Under the pieces are notes generated by a model that was given only the letters and a program-made list of their open reading frames with translations, did no database searches and was not told where the DNA came from. The position numbers were made by a program, and so were the translations under genes. DNA of 64,000 nt from Pseudoselenomonas ruminantium (GTDB lineage: Bacteria; Bacillota; Negativicutes; Selenomonadales; Selenomonadaceae). The DNA is taken from assembly GCF_900104055.1 (NCBI RefSeq), contig NZ_FNJQ01000004.1:1-64000 (forward strand), in the 5' to 3' direction. Positions 45,719 through 54,980 of the stretch are shown here, one piece after another; the stretch's first letter is position 1, and each line of letters begins with the position of its first letter.

Positions 45719-46935
45719 ATGGATAAAGTAAAATACCTTATTTTGGGGGCAGGGCCAGCAGGATTGACTTTTGCGAATAAGATAAAGAATCATACCGATG
45801 ATTTTATTGTTTTAGAAAAAGAATCCACGGGGGGGGGTTATGTCGTTCTGTGGATGTAGATGGTGCACCTTTCGATATTGGTGGAGGACATTTTTTAGAT
45901 GTTAGAAGACCAAATGTGAATGAATTTCTTTTCCAATTTATGCCTGAGGATGAATGGAACCTTTTTAGTAGAAAGACTACATTACATGTCAATGGCAATG
46001 TAATTGGCCAACCAATAGAGGCTAATATATGGCAGATGAGGCTTGAAGACCAAGTGGATTACCTAAAATCAATAGCTATTGCTGGCTGCAATCTTGACGA
46101 ACCTATGCCAACGCGTTTTGTAGATTGGATTTATTGGAAATTAGGAAAAAGGATAGCCGACGATTATATGATTCCCTACAACAAAAAAATGTTTGGTAAG
46201 AATCTTAATAAATTAGGTACTTATTGGTTGGAAAAACTTCCTAATGTTAGTTTTGAGGAAACCTTACTATCGTGTTTAACAAAAAAAGCTTATGGTAAAG
46301 ATCCTGGTCATACGCAATTCTATTATCCTAAAAAGAGTGGGTATGGTGAATTATGGTTAAGAATGGCAGAAGCGATAAAAGATAGGGTTCAGTATAATAG
46401 CACAGTAAAAAGTATTAATTTTGAAAATCATACAGTTACTACGAGCGGGGGGAATGTATATAAATCGGATTTTATTATTACAACTATCCCTTGGATGGAG
46501 TTTAGCGAACTTTCCGGTATGCCAGACGATATAAAGGATGGTATTAACGAATTAGAATATAGTTCAATACAAACAAAGTATTATCCTGAAAGATTAAATA
46601 CTGATTCTCAATGGGTGTATTTTCCAGATTTAAAATTACCATATCATCGTATCTTAGTAAGACATAATTTTGCTCCGAATAGTAAAGGATACTGGACAGA
46701 AACTAATTGTGAACGTATAAATGAAAAAGATGAAAGCCAGTATTTTTCGTATACAAATAAATATGCATACCCTTTAAACACTATAACAAAGCCTGTGATA
46801 ATGAAAAAATTATTAACCTGGTGTAGAGAACATGATGTATATGGTCTGGGACGATGGGGGGAGCATTCACATTATAATTCAGATGTTACGGTAGATTTAG
46901 CTATGAGACTTTCTGAGGAGTTGATAGATAGATGA
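45719..46935 (+). pseudogene. UDP-galactopyranose-mutase-like flavoprotein gene, frameshifted at a G9 tract
   Basis: The ATG at 45719 follows AAAAGG and opens VKYLILGAGPAGLTFANKI, a classic FAD-binding start, continuing to EKEST. Nine G (45829-45837) then shift the frame to a stop at 45857. With ten or seven G the frame would continue as LCRSVDVDGAPFDIGGGHF to 46935 (about 405 aa). The rest is intact and resembles UDP-galactopyranose mutase or related amine-oxidase-fold flavoproteins. A re-start at GTG 45850 would lack the FAD motif. In this clean context the G tract is a strong candidate for slipped-strand phase variation. Sequencing error is the main alternative. Confidence 0.8.
45829..45837 (+). 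repeat. Poly-G tract (G9), candidate contingency switch
   Basis: Nine consecutive G lie 37 codons into the flavoprotein gene. The present length puts the gene out of frame. A change to ten or seven G would restore it. Long G tracts inside surface-structure genes are the classic form of slipped-strand switch. Confidence 0.75.
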
Positions 46936-47942
46936 AACTAAAAATTTTGTCAGAAAGGGCATATCAAAAATGGCCTTCATGGCATGTAGTATATGAATGG
47001 GAAGACATCATTGCGGAAAAAGCCAATATACCGATTGTCAATTATTCTAATGATATAGGAACTAGGATTCATAGTTTTTTTAGACGATTATGTAAAAAGT
47101 TTTACAAAAAATGGATGCCTGAATACAAATTCAATTTGAGCTGTGAATGTTATATTATGTTTATAATGAATGCTGCTTCATATCATATATTACCTACAAA
47201 TAATATTATTCCTATATTTTTGGACTTTCCAATTAATATGATAGATGACATTACACGAGTAACTAAAGGATTGCCAGTTTTTTTTGTAACATGTAAGGAT
47301 ATATATAATATTTTATCAAGTAATGGCGTGAAGAATGTTCGTTACATGCCTTTGTCAATATCTGATAAACATGTTCAAAGTGATGTACCTAAAAAAACTA
47401 TCGATGTGATTCAATTTGGACGAAAAAATAATGTTCTACATGATTATATGCTGAAATATTGCAAAGAAAGACCTAATGTTGAATATATTTACCAAACGGA
47501 TAATGGTACATTGACCTATATATCGACCACGAGAGGCATAATAGGTAAGTTTGATAGTCGTGATGAATATTTTGATTTGATAAAATCTAGCAAGATTAGT
47601 TTAGTTTCAACGCCTGGTTTTGATAACTCTCGAACTGCAGATTTTGGTAATATTGATTTTGTCACGCCACGTTTTTATGAAAGCGCTGCGTCTTTTTGTC
47701 ACATGATTGGTAGATATACAAGTAATGATGAAACAACAGATTTGCGATTAAGTGATGTGTGTCCAAATGTAAGTAGCTATAGCGAATTTGCAAATCTAGT
47801 AGATGCATATTTAAGCGAAGATTATGATTGGCATATACAACGGGAGTTTGTAAACAGTAATCTTACGAGTCTACGTGCGGAATATATAATTAATGAGATT
47901 GAAAAGGCAGTTTATAATAATGAAGAGGCGCAAAAATCATGA
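46932..47942 (+). CDS. Probable glycosyltransferase of unknown family
   Basis: I do not recognise a close family for this 336-aa protein. No TM segment is evident. The C-terminal half (about 150-330) shows GT-B-like features: [18 protein letters not shown], a late [20 protein letters not shown] stretch resembling the donor-binding Glu region, and an [13 protein letters not shown] tail. It overlaps the flavoprotein gene by ATGA and the fcl gene by ATGA, so it is read with them. It is strongly AT-rich. If the flavoprotein makes UDP-galactofuranose, this gene is a candidate galactofuranosyltransferase. That link is an inference. Confidence 0.6.
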   Translation: MKLKILSERAYQKWPSWHVVYEWEDIIAEKANIPIVNYSNDIGTRIHSFFRRLCKKFYKKWMPEYKFNLSCECYIMFIMNAASYHILPTNNIIPIFLDFPINMIDDITRVTKGLPVFFVTCKDIYNILSSNGVKNVRYMPLSISDKHVQSDVPKKTIDVIQFGRKNNVLHDYMLKYCKERPNVEYIYQTDNGTLTYISTTRGIIGKFDSRDEYFDLIKSSKISLVSTPGFDNSRTADFGNIDFVTPRFYESAASFCHMIGRYTSNDETTDLRLSDVCPNVSSYSEFANLVDAYLSEDYDWHIQREFVNSNLTSLRAEYIINEIEKAVYNNEEAQKS

Positions 47943-48883
47943 TGGAAAAAAATGCAAAAATCTATGTGGCAGGCCACAGAGGTATGGTTGGTTCAGCCAT
48001 TGTACGGGAACTGAAGCGTCAGGGTTATACCAATATCATCACCCGCACGCATAAGGAATTGGATTTAATTGACCAGGTGGCTGTAAATACGTTCTTTGTC
48101 GAGGAAAAGCCAGAGTATGTATTCCTGGCAGCGGCAAAGGTCGGCGGCATCGTGGCCAACAGTGAAGCCTTAGCAGATTTTATGTATGACAATATGATGC
48201 TGGAGATGAATGTGATCCATGCGGCTTGGCAAAATGGCTGCAAGAAGCTGGAGTTCCTGGGGTCTAGCTGTATCTATCCCCGTTTGGCTCCTCAGCCCAT
48301 GAAGGAAACCTGCCTGCTGACTTCGGAACTGGAGAAAACCAATGAGGCTTATGCCTTAGCCAAGATATCTGGCTTGAAATACTGCGAGTTCCTGAATAAG
48401 CAGTATGGCACGGATTACATCTCTGTGATGCCCACCAATCTTTATGGGCCGAATGATAACTACCATCCTACTCACAGCCATGTACTGCCGGCTCTTATCC
48501 GACGCTTCCATGAAGCGAAGGAACAGGGCTTGACTAAAGTAACTTGCTGGGGGGATGGATCGCCTTTGCGTGAATTCCTGTATGTAGATGATTTGGCCAA
48601 TCTCTGCGTGTTCTTGATGAACAACTACAGTGGCGATGAAACTGTCAATGCAGGTACGGGGAAAGAACTCACCATTAAGGATCTTACTGAACTGGTGGCA
48701 GAGGTTATCGGCTACGAAGGCGAAATAGCCTGGGATACCAGCAAGCCCAACGGCACCCCCCGCAAGCTTCTTGATGTGTCCAAGGTGGAAAAATTAGGCT
48801 GGACCTACAAGACGGAGTTAAAGGATGGCATTAAGCTGGCTTATGAGGATTTCTTGAATAATCCCATGCGGGCAGAGCGTTGA
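47939..48883 (+). CDS. fcl: GDP-L-fucose synthase
   Basis: This 314-aa SDR 3,5-epimerase/4-reductase makes GDP-L-fucose from GDP-4-keto-6-deoxymannose. Motifs are [28 protein letters not shown], the catalytic Tyr-Lys in [14 protein letters not shown], and [21 protein letters not shown], all typical. It overlaps the preceding gene by ATGA. GC content jumps up from the AT-rich gene before it. Confidence 0.95.
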   Translation: MMEKNAKIYVAGHRGMVGSAIVRELKRQGYTNIITRTHKELDLIDQVAVNTFFVEEKPEYVFLAAAKVGGIVANSEALADFMYDNMMLEMNVIHAAWQNGCKKLEFLGSSCIYPRLAPQPMKETCLLTSELEKTNEAYALAKISGLKYCEFLNKQYGTDYISVMPTNLYGPNDNYHPTHSHVLPALIRRFHEAKEQGLTKVTCWGDGSPLREFLYVDDLANLCVFLMNNYSGDETVNAGTGKELTIKDLTELVAEVIGYEGEIAWDTSKPNGTPRKLLDVSKVEKLGWTYKTELKDGIKLAYEDFLNNPMRAER

Positions 48884-48902
48884 CAAGGTAAGGAATGAAC
48901 TA

Positions 48903-50258
48903 ATGAGTTATTGCACAGAGGCCTTTGGTGCCTATGATATCCGGGGAATTTATCCGGAAACGATAAATGAAGATATTGCCTATCGCATTGGCAGATTTTT
49001 TACTGGCCTGTTCGGGGCGAAGAAAGTGGTTGTCGGCAATGATATCCGTTTGTCTGGCACCACGCTGAAGGAGGCTTTAATTAAGGGCCTTACGGAGTCT
49101 GGCTGTGATGTGCTGGATATCGGCCAGTGCGGCACAGAGATGATTTACTTTACCACGGCTTATCTGAAGTTAGACGGTGGTGTTATGATTACCGCCAGCC
49201 ATAATCCGAAAGAATACAATGGCATGAAGTTTGTGCGGCAGGCAGCCAGACCGATTTCCGGAGATAACGGCTTGCGGGATTTGGAGGCAAAGGTAGCTGA
49301 GAGTGAGTTGCCGGCTATGGCTGATAATGTTGGCAAAGTGGAAAAGCTGGATATCACTGAAGATTATGTCAAGCATATCCTGTCCTATGTGGATGTATCC
49401 CGGTTGAAGCCCTTGAAGGTAGTGGTCAATGCCGGCAATGGTGCGGCAGGGCCAATCCTTGATGTGATGGAAAAGTACTTGCCCTTTGAACTGGTAAAGG
49501 TACATCACGAGCCGGATGGGAATTTCCCTAATGGCGTACCGAATCCGCTGCTACCGGAGAATCGTGAGGCTACGGCCAAGGCTGTGCGCGAATCCGGTGC
49601 CGATGTAGGCGTAGCCTGGGATGGAGACTTTGACCGCTGCTTTATGTTTGACGAGCAGGGAAATTTCATCGAGGGCTATTATATGGTAGGTTTCCTCGCG
49701 CAGGCTTTCCTGCAGAAGCGGCCGGGCGAGAAGATTATCTACGATCCGCGCCTGACCTGGAACACCGAGGAACTGGTGGAAGAAAATGGTGGCATCCCCG
49801 TGATTTCCAAGAGCGGTCATGCTTTTATCAAGGAAAAGATGCGCAAGGTTAATGCTATCTATGGCGGCGAGATGAGTGCGCATCACTATTTCCGTGATTT
49901 TTCCTACTGTGACAGCGGCATGATTCCCTGGCTGCTGGTACTGGAACTGCTGTCCAAGGCGAATGGTAAAAGGCTGTCGGAATTGATGGAAGAACGTATG
50001 GATAAGTATCCCTGCTCTGGTGAAATCAACAGCAAGGTCAGGGATGCCGATGAAGTATTGGCAAGGATGGAAGCAGAGTATGGTCCGCAGGGGCATGTTA
50101 CGAAAATCGATGGCTTGACCGTAGAATTGGCTGATTGGCGCTTTAATCTGCGCCAGTCCAATACGGAGCCGGTCATCCGGCTGAATGTGGAGACCAGGCA
50201 GGACAGCTGTTTGCTGCAGGATAAAACGGCGGAGTTATTGGCGAAAATCCGCAGCTGA
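48903..50258 (+). CDS. manB: Phosphomannomutase
   Basis: This 451-aa alpha-D-phosphohexomutase interconverts mannose-6-phosphate and mannose-1-phosphate for manC. It begins AFGAYDIRGIYPETI, has the phosphoserine loop TASHNPKEYNGMKF (about 97-110), the metal loop WDGDFDRCF (about 239-247), the sugar-binding GGEMSAHHYF and the phosphate-binding RQSNTEPVIRL near the end. It is the last gene of the polysaccharide locus. The sugar could also be glucose, but manC and fcl next to it favour mannose. Confidence 0.93.
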   Translation: MSYCTEAFGAYDIRGIYPETINEDIAYRIGRFFTGLFGAKKVVVGNDIRLSGTTLKEALIKGLTESGCDVLDIGQCGTEMIYFTTAYLKLDGGVMITASHNPKEYNGMKFVRQAARPISGDNGLRDLEAKVAESELPAMADNVGKVEKLDITEDYVKHILSYVDVSRLKPLKVVVNAGNGAAGPILDVMEKYLPFELVKVHHEPDGNFPNGVPNPLLPENREATAKAVRESGADVGVAWDGDFDRCFMFDEQGNFIEGYYMVGFLAQAFLQKRPGEKIIYDPRLTWNTEELVEENGGIPVISKSGHAFIKEKMRKVNAIYGGEMSAHHYFRDFSYCDSGMIPWLLVLELLSKANGKRLSELMEERMDKYPCSGEINSKVRDADEVLARMEAEYGPQGHVTKIDGLTVELADWRFNLRQSNTEPVIRLNVETRQDSCLLQDKTAELLAKIRS

Positions 50259-50292
50259 CGGGTTAAAGTTTATATGGTTGAATCGGTGTTGT

Positions 50293-50329
50293 GATCAGGA
50301 GGAGGTTTTGTAATAGCCTCCTCCTGATC
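50293..50329. terminator. Hairpin at the end of the polysaccharide locus
   Basis: A perfect 13-bp GC-rich stem, GATCAGGAGGAGG (50293-50305) with CCTCCTCCTGATC (50317-50329), lies 35 bp after manB. No T run follows on the plus strand, so it may slow or end transcription only partly, or protect the 3' end. Confidence 0.5.
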
Positions 50330-50459
50330 CATTGTACGGAAATGTGAAAATTGCTCAATTGATTCGAGAAAGTGTGAATTTGCGAGAAAAACCTTGAAAA
50401 TTTACGAAAATGCAGGTATTATAATAAAGATATCGAAATAGGTAGGAGGCATAGTGTTC

Positions 50460-51314
50460 ATGAAGAATTTTACGAAATGGCAAGGCTGCGGCAATGATTT
50501 CGTGCTGCTTGATTGCTTGCAGGAAGATATTCAGGATTATGCAGCTTTAGCCCGCAAGGTCTGTGACCGTCACTATGGTGTGGGGGCAGATGGGATTTTA
50601 GTAGTGCTTCCTTCTGATAAAGCGGATTTCCGCATGCGGATTTTCAATACCGATGGCAGTGAGGCCGAGATGTGCGGCAATGGCATCCGTTGCTTTGCCC
50701 GCTATCTCTATGACTTTGGTCTGACGAAGAAGACCAGCTTTACGGTGGAAACCGGGGCAGGGATTCTTGTTCCGGAGATTGTGCTGGCAGATGGTCAGGT
50801 CAGGGGCGTCAAGGTGGATATGGGTGAGCCGCATCTCTTGGGTGAGGAGATTCCTGTCGTCGGGTTTGACGGTCAGAAAGTCATCAATCAGGTCATGACT
50901 GTCGAGGATCAGGAATATCACTTCACGGCTGTATCCATGGGCAATCCCCACTGCGTGATTTTCGTAGATGATGCGGAGCATTTTCCCATTTACGAGCTGG
51001 GACACAAGTTTGAGACGCATGAGCTGTTCCCGCGTAAGACCAATACGGAATTCGTAGAGGTCAAAGACCGGAAGCATGTACGCATGCGTGTCTGGGAACG
51101 CGGTGCTGCTGTGACACTGGCCTGTGGTACGGGCTCCTGCGCTACGGTGGTGGCTGGTATCCTCAATGACAAGCTGGACCGCGAGGCCGAAGTGGAATTG
51201 GATGGCGGCAAGCTGCTGATCCATTGGGCGGATAACAATCACGTCTTCATGACGGGGCCGGCAGAATTGGTATTCAGCGGTGAACTGGCAGATTGTGAGG
51301 CGGCGTCATGTTAA
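50460..51314 (+). CDS. dapF: Diaminopimelate epimerase
   Basis: This 284-aa cofactor-free racemase converts LL- to meso-diaminopimelate for lysine and peptidoglycan synthesis. The two catalytic cysteines are in AEMCGNGIRCFARY and LACGTGSCATVVAG, and the N-terminus KWQGCGNDFVLLD is typical. The ATG at 50460 is chosen over the GTG at 50454, which is only four bases from AGGAGG. It overlaps yicC by 7 bp. Confidence 0.95.
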   Translation: MKNFTKWQGCGNDFVLLDCLQEDIQDYAALARKVCDRHYGVGADGILVVLPSDKADFRMRIFNTDGSEAEMCGNGIRCFARYLYDFGLTKKTSFTVETGAGILVPEIVLADGQVRGVKVDMGEPHLLGEEIPVVGFDGQKVINQVMTVEDQEYHFTAVSMGNPHCVIFVDDAEHFPIYELGHKFETHELFPRKTNTEFVEVKDRKHVRMRVWERGAAVTLACGTGSCATVVAGILNDKLDREAEVELDGGKLLIHWADNNHVFMTGPAELVFSGELADCEAASC

Positions 51315-52183
51315 AAAGTATGACGGGGTTTGGCGCAACTGTCCTGGAAACAGATGACTACAAGGTGACGGTGGAAATCAAAGCCGTCAATCAGCGCTTT
51401 TTGGAGCTGAATTTCCATATGCCGCGGCAGTTGGGACAGTGGGAAGAAAACTTGCGACAGCTGGTTCGTCAGACTGCGGCCCGGGGAAAAGTGGATCTCT
51501 TCATTAACTATGCAGATAAGCGGGAGTCCAAAAGCTCCATCCGGGTAGATAAGGGCTTGGCGCTGGCTTATCAGTCTGCTTTGAATGAACTCAGTGATAC
51601 CCTGCATCTTCCGCGTCCGGATAGTGCGGCTTTGTTTGCCGGTTTTCCAGATGTCCTGCAGGTAGAGCAGACCACGGAATTGGATGGCTTCCAGCCTGTC
51701 CTGGAAGAAGCTATGGGAAAGGCGCTGGCGGCCTTTGATACGATGCGTCAGCGTGAAGGTGCACATATCGCTCAGGATTTCGAGCACCGTCTGACCAAAT
51801 TGGAGACTATGCGTCAGCAGGTTATCGAACTGGCACCGTCCATCGTGGCGGAACGGCGCCAGCATCTGCAGGAAGTGCTTGCAGATGCTTTGGCCGGCAA
51901 GGATTTTGACGAAACCCGAGTGATTCAGGAGACCGCGCTCTTTGCGGACCGGGTGAATTACACGGAAGAGGTCGTACGGCTGGAAAGCCATATTGCCCAG
52001 TTCCGTCAGATCATGGCCGCAGACGAGCCAGTGGGCAGGAAACTGGATTTCCTGATCCAGGAATTCAACAGGGAAACGAACACCATTGGCTCCAAGGCCA
52101 ATAGCAAGGACGTCGCGCAGCTGGTGGTGGATATGAAGAGCGAGATCGAGAAGATTCGCGAGCAGGTGCAAAATATCGAGTAA
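51308..52183 (+). CDS. yicC: YicC-family endoribonuclease
   Basis: This 291-aa protein of the YicC/YloC family has the N-terminus LKSMTGFG, an internal [14 protein letters not shown] motif, and a C-terminal DUF1732-type end [19 protein letters not shown]. Members are reported to be endoribonucleases acting on small RNAs. The order yicC-remA-gmk-rpoZ-coaBC is the standard Firmicute arrangement and supports all five calls. Confidence 0.93.
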   Translation: MLKSMTGFGATVLETDDYKVTVEIKAVNQRFLELNFHMPRQLGQWEENLRQLVRQTAARGKVDLFINYADKRESKSSIRVDKGLALAYQSALNELSDTLHLPRPDSAALFAGFPDVLQVEQTTELDGFQPVLEEAMGKALAAFDTMRQREGAHIAQDFEHRLTKLETMRQQVIELAPSIVAERRQHLQEVLADALAGKDFDETRVIQETALFADRVNYTEEVVRLESHIAQFRQIMAADEPVGRKLDFLIQEFNRETNTIGSKANSKDVAQLVVDMKSEIEKIREQVQNIE

Positions 52184-52196
52184 AGGGGAGATACTG

Positions 52197-52481
52197 ATGG
52201 ATATCAAACTCATCAATATCGGCTTTGGTAATATTGTATCGGCCAACCGCATTGTGGCCATTGTCAGTCCTGAGTCTGCACCAATCAAGCGGATCATTCA
52301 GGAAGCCCGGGATGGGGAACGGCTTATTGACGCTACTTATGGGCGCAGGACAAGAGCTGTCCTGATCATGGACAGCGACCATGTCATTCTTTCTGCGGTG
52401 CAGCCGGAAACGGTAGCACATCGGGTGGAGGATGACGATGAAGATGTAAAGACGGAGAAAGAGAAAGAAGACGAAGAATAA
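52197..52481 (+). CDS. remA: RemA/DUF370 family regulator
   Basis: This 94-aa protein matches RemA, a DNA-binding regulator of biofilm-matrix and osmoprotection genes in Bacillus. The N-terminus [21 protein letters not shown] and the middle [22 protein letters not shown] are diagnostic. The acidic C-terminal tail (about 83-94, mostly D, E and K) is longer than usual. In this organism it is a possible regulator of the nearby polysaccharide locus, but that is speculation. Confidence 0.92.
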   Translation: MDIKLINIGFGNIVSANRIVAIVSPESAPIKRIIQEARDGERLIDATYGRRTRAVLIMDSDHVILSAVQPETVAHRVEDDDEDVKTEKEKEDEE

Positions 52482-53084
52482 ATGAACAAAGGATTATTGA
52501 TCGTGGTTTCCGGACCTTCGGGAACGGGCAAGGGAACTGTGTGCAGTGAGCTGCTGACGCAGGCCCAGGATCTTGCTTACTCCATTTCTGCTACTACGCG
52601 TCAGCCGCGTGCAGGTGAGGTAGATGGCAAGAACTACTATTTCATGGATAAGGCGGATTTTGAAAAGAAGATTGCAGAGGGCGGCTTCTTGGAATATGCC
52701 AATGTATATGGCAATTACTACGGCACCCCGTTGGCTAAAATCGAGGAGCGTCTGAGCGAGGGAGCAGATATCCTGCTCGAAATCGATACCCAGGGGGCGC
52801 TCAATGTCATGAAAAAGTGCCCGGATGGGCTCTTTATCTTCCTGGTGCCGCCTTCCATCGCTGAGCTGGAGCGCCGTATTCGTGGCCGCGGCTCGGAGAC
52901 GGAAGAATCCCTGAAAAAGCGTATGGGTTCGGCCCGCAAGGAAATCGAAGATGGCAAGAAATACGGTTATGTGGTAGTCAACGATACGGTCAAAAACGCG
53001 GTCAGCCGCATTTTGGCAATTCGCACTGCTGAACATTGCCGTGTAGATAAAAATCAGAACATATTTGAGGAGTTGGCAGAGTAA
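52482..53084 (+). CDS. gmk: Guanylate kinase
   Basis: This 200-aa enzyme phosphorylates GMP to GDP. The P-loop is SGPSGTGKGT, GMP-binding residues lie in SISATTRQPRAGEVDGKNYYF, and the lid follows RRIRGRGSETEESLKKR. It begins one base after the remA stop codon and overlaps rpoZ by one base (TAATG). Confidence 0.96.
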   Translation: MNKGLLIVVSGPSGTGKGTVCSELLTQAQDLAYSISATTRQPRAGEVDGKNYYFMDKADFEKKIAEGGFLEYANVYGNYYGTPLAKIEERLSEGADILLEIDTQGALNVMKKCPDGLFIFLVPPSIAELERRIRGRGSETEESLKKRMGSARKEIEDGKKYGYVVVNDTVKNAVSRILAIRTAEHCRVDKNQNIFEELAE

Positions 53085-53320
53085 TGAAAGTAATGAGCAA
53101 ACCGGAAATGAGCATGGTGAACCCGTCTACGGATAAATTGATGTCCCGCGTGGACAGCCGTTATGGTCTGGTCGTATGCGCTTCCAAGCGTGCACGCCAG
53201 CTGGTGGATGGCGAAGAACTCAAGGAAATCGAGATGAAATCCACCAAGGATGTAACCAATGCATTAGAAGAAATCGCAGAAGGCAAGATTGCCTACAAGA
53301 TTTCCAAGGCTGACCTGTAA
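53084..53320 (+). CDS. rpoZ: RNA polymerase omega subunit
   Basis: This 78-aa omega subunit aids assembly of RNA polymerase. It has the family core DSRYGLVVCASKRARQL (about 24-40) followed by TKDVTNALEEIAEGKI. It sits one base after gmk and one base before coaBC, as in many Firmicutes. Confidence 0.94.
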   Translation: MKVMSKPEMSMVNPSTDKLMSRVDSRYGLVVCASKRARQLVDGEELKEIEMKSTKDVTNALEEIAEGKIAYKISKADL

Positions 53321-53321
53321 G

Positions 53322-54521
53322 ATGGGCGCCTTAGAGAGCAAGAAAATTGTTTTGGGCGTGACGGGAGGCATTGCCGCTTATAAGGCGGTGGAGATTGCCT
53401 CCCGTCTCCGCAAAGCAGGGGCAGAAGTCCATGTGATCATGACAAAAGAGGCCACGCAGTTTGTCACAGAGCTGACCTTCCGGGAAATCACAGGACAGCC
53501 TGTATCCGTGGATATGTGGGGCAAGGTGGCCAATTTCAATGTGGAACATATCGCACTGGCAAATCTGGCGGATCTTGTGCTGATTGCTCCGGCTACGGCC
53601 AATATCATGGCCAAGATTGCGGCGGGGATTGCCGATGATATGCTGAGCACGACAGTTCTGGCAACCAAGGCACCAGTGATGCTGGCCCCCGCTATGAATA
53701 CCAATATGTATGAAAACCCCATCACCCAGCGGAATATGTCCGAACTCAGGCAGCGGGGCATGCAGCTGATTGAGCCGGCTGCCGGGCATCTGGCCTGTGG
53801 CATTGAAGGCAAGGGTCGGCTGCCGGAACCTGTAACCATTGTGCAGGAAGTCATGGACTTTATGACTGGCGAGCAGCCTTTGAAGAGCCGGAAAATCATC
53901 ATTACGGCGGCCGGGACCATTGAGCCCTTAGATCCTGTGCGCTTTTTGGGCAATCATTCCACGGGCAAGATGGGCTATGCTATCGCAGCCGAAGCTGCTC
54001 GACAAGGTGCAGACGTATTATTGGTGTCCGGCCCCAGCGCTTTGCCGAACCCGGCAGGCGTGCGTATGAAACGGATTCAGACTGCCCGGGAGATGCAGGC
54101 CGCTGTAGAGGCGGAATATGCCCAGGCTGATGCTGTCATCATGTCGGCGGCAGTGGCCGATTATCGTCCGAAGACCGTGGCGGCAGAAAAGATCAAGAAG
54201 AGCGATGATGAGCTGGTGTTGCATCTGGAGCGCAATCCGGATATCTTATGGGGATTGGGACAGCAGAAGCAGCAACAGGTTCTCGTGGGCTTTGCGGCGG
54301 AGACCTGTAATGTGGAGGAGTATGCCAAGAAGAAGCTGACGAAAAAGAATCTGGACTTTATCGTGGCTAATGATGTTTCAGCCAAGGATGCGGGCTTTGC
54401 CGTGGACAATAACCGCGTTCAGCTCTATTTCCGCGATGGCCGCACCGAAAAATACCCATTGATGGCAAAATCTGAATTAGCCAAGGTCATATTGGACAAG
54501 CTGGCAGCAATCCTGCCCTGA
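53322..54521 (+). CDS. coaBC: Phosphopantothenoylcysteine decarboxylase / synthetase
   Basis: This 399-aa bifunctional coenzyme A enzyme has an N-terminal CoaC flavoprotein half (about 1-190), starting KKIVLGVTGGIAAYK, with PAMNTNMYENPITQRN and the active-site Cys in GHLACGIEGKGRLPE. The C-terminal CoaB half has ITAAGTIEPLDPVRFLGNHS and AAVADYRPK. The ATG at 53322 is used. The frame is open from 53289, but that lies inside rpoZ. Confidence 0.95.
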   Translation: MGALESKKIVLGVTGGIAAYKAVEIASRLRKAGAEVHVIMTKEATQFVTELTFREITGQPVSVDMWGKVANFNVEHIALANLADLVLIAPATANIMAKIAAGIADDMLSTTVLATKAPVMLAPAMNTNMYENPITQRNMSELRQRGMQLIEPAAGHLACGIEGKGRLPEPVTIVQEVMDFMTGEQPLKSRKIIITAAGTIEPLDPVRFLGNHSTGKMGYAIAAEAARQGADVLLVSGPSALPNPAGVRMKRIQTAREMQAAVEAEYAQADAVIMSAAVADYRPKTVAAEKIKKSDDELVLHLERNPDILWGLGQQKQQQVLVGFAAETCNVEEYAKKKLTKKNLDFIVANDVSAKDAGFAVDNNRVQLYFRDGRTEKYPLMAKSELAKVILDKLAAILP

Positions 54522-54538
54522 CCAAAAGGAGGCGCACT

Positions 54539-54856
54539 ATGCCTAAGGTTACCCGTGAAGATATTCCCAATTGGTTCCAGCGTAAGACTGGTTTTAATGT
54601 CGATGTGGAAGAACTGAAGAAAGCGGCGGAACTTGACCGCATAGCCTGCGCTGATGAACCCATGAAGATGATGCGCGACCTATGGGGCATCACGCCCCGG
54701 GATTGTGAAAAGCTTTTGGGAGCGCCCAGCCGCACGGTGGAGATGTGGTTTCACAAGGATGCTTCCCGGCCGCCCTCCTGGGTGGTGCGCCTCATCGTGG
54801 AGAAGTGCGCAGAACTCCATGAACGGAGGCTGCAGCGAGAGAAGAAGCGGCGCTGA
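54539..54856 (+). CDS. Small protein with HTH-like region, function unknown
   Basis: The 105-aa basic protein has a possible helix-turn-helix at about 45-75 (LWGITPRDCEKLLGAPSRTVEMW), which resembles XRE-like or transposase-type DNA-binding helices, and a very basic C-terminus. I do not recognise the family. AAAGGAGG precedes the ATG by seven bases, 17 bp after coaBC, so it is likely co-transcribed. It may be a small transcription factor. Confidence 0.6.
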   Translation: MPKVTREDIPNWFQRKTGFNVDVEELKKAAELDRIACADEPMKMMRDLWGITPRDCEKLLGAPSRTVEMWFHKDASRPPSWVVRLIVEKCAELHERRLQREKKRR

Positions 54857-54980
54857 ATACATATGAACAGATATACAACTGATAATCTTACTCAATTAAC
54901 TTGACAGATTAGGCAAAGACATGTAAAATGAGGCCTGTTCTCATTTCACAGTTTATTTCTCAAAGAGAGGAGTGCTTAGT

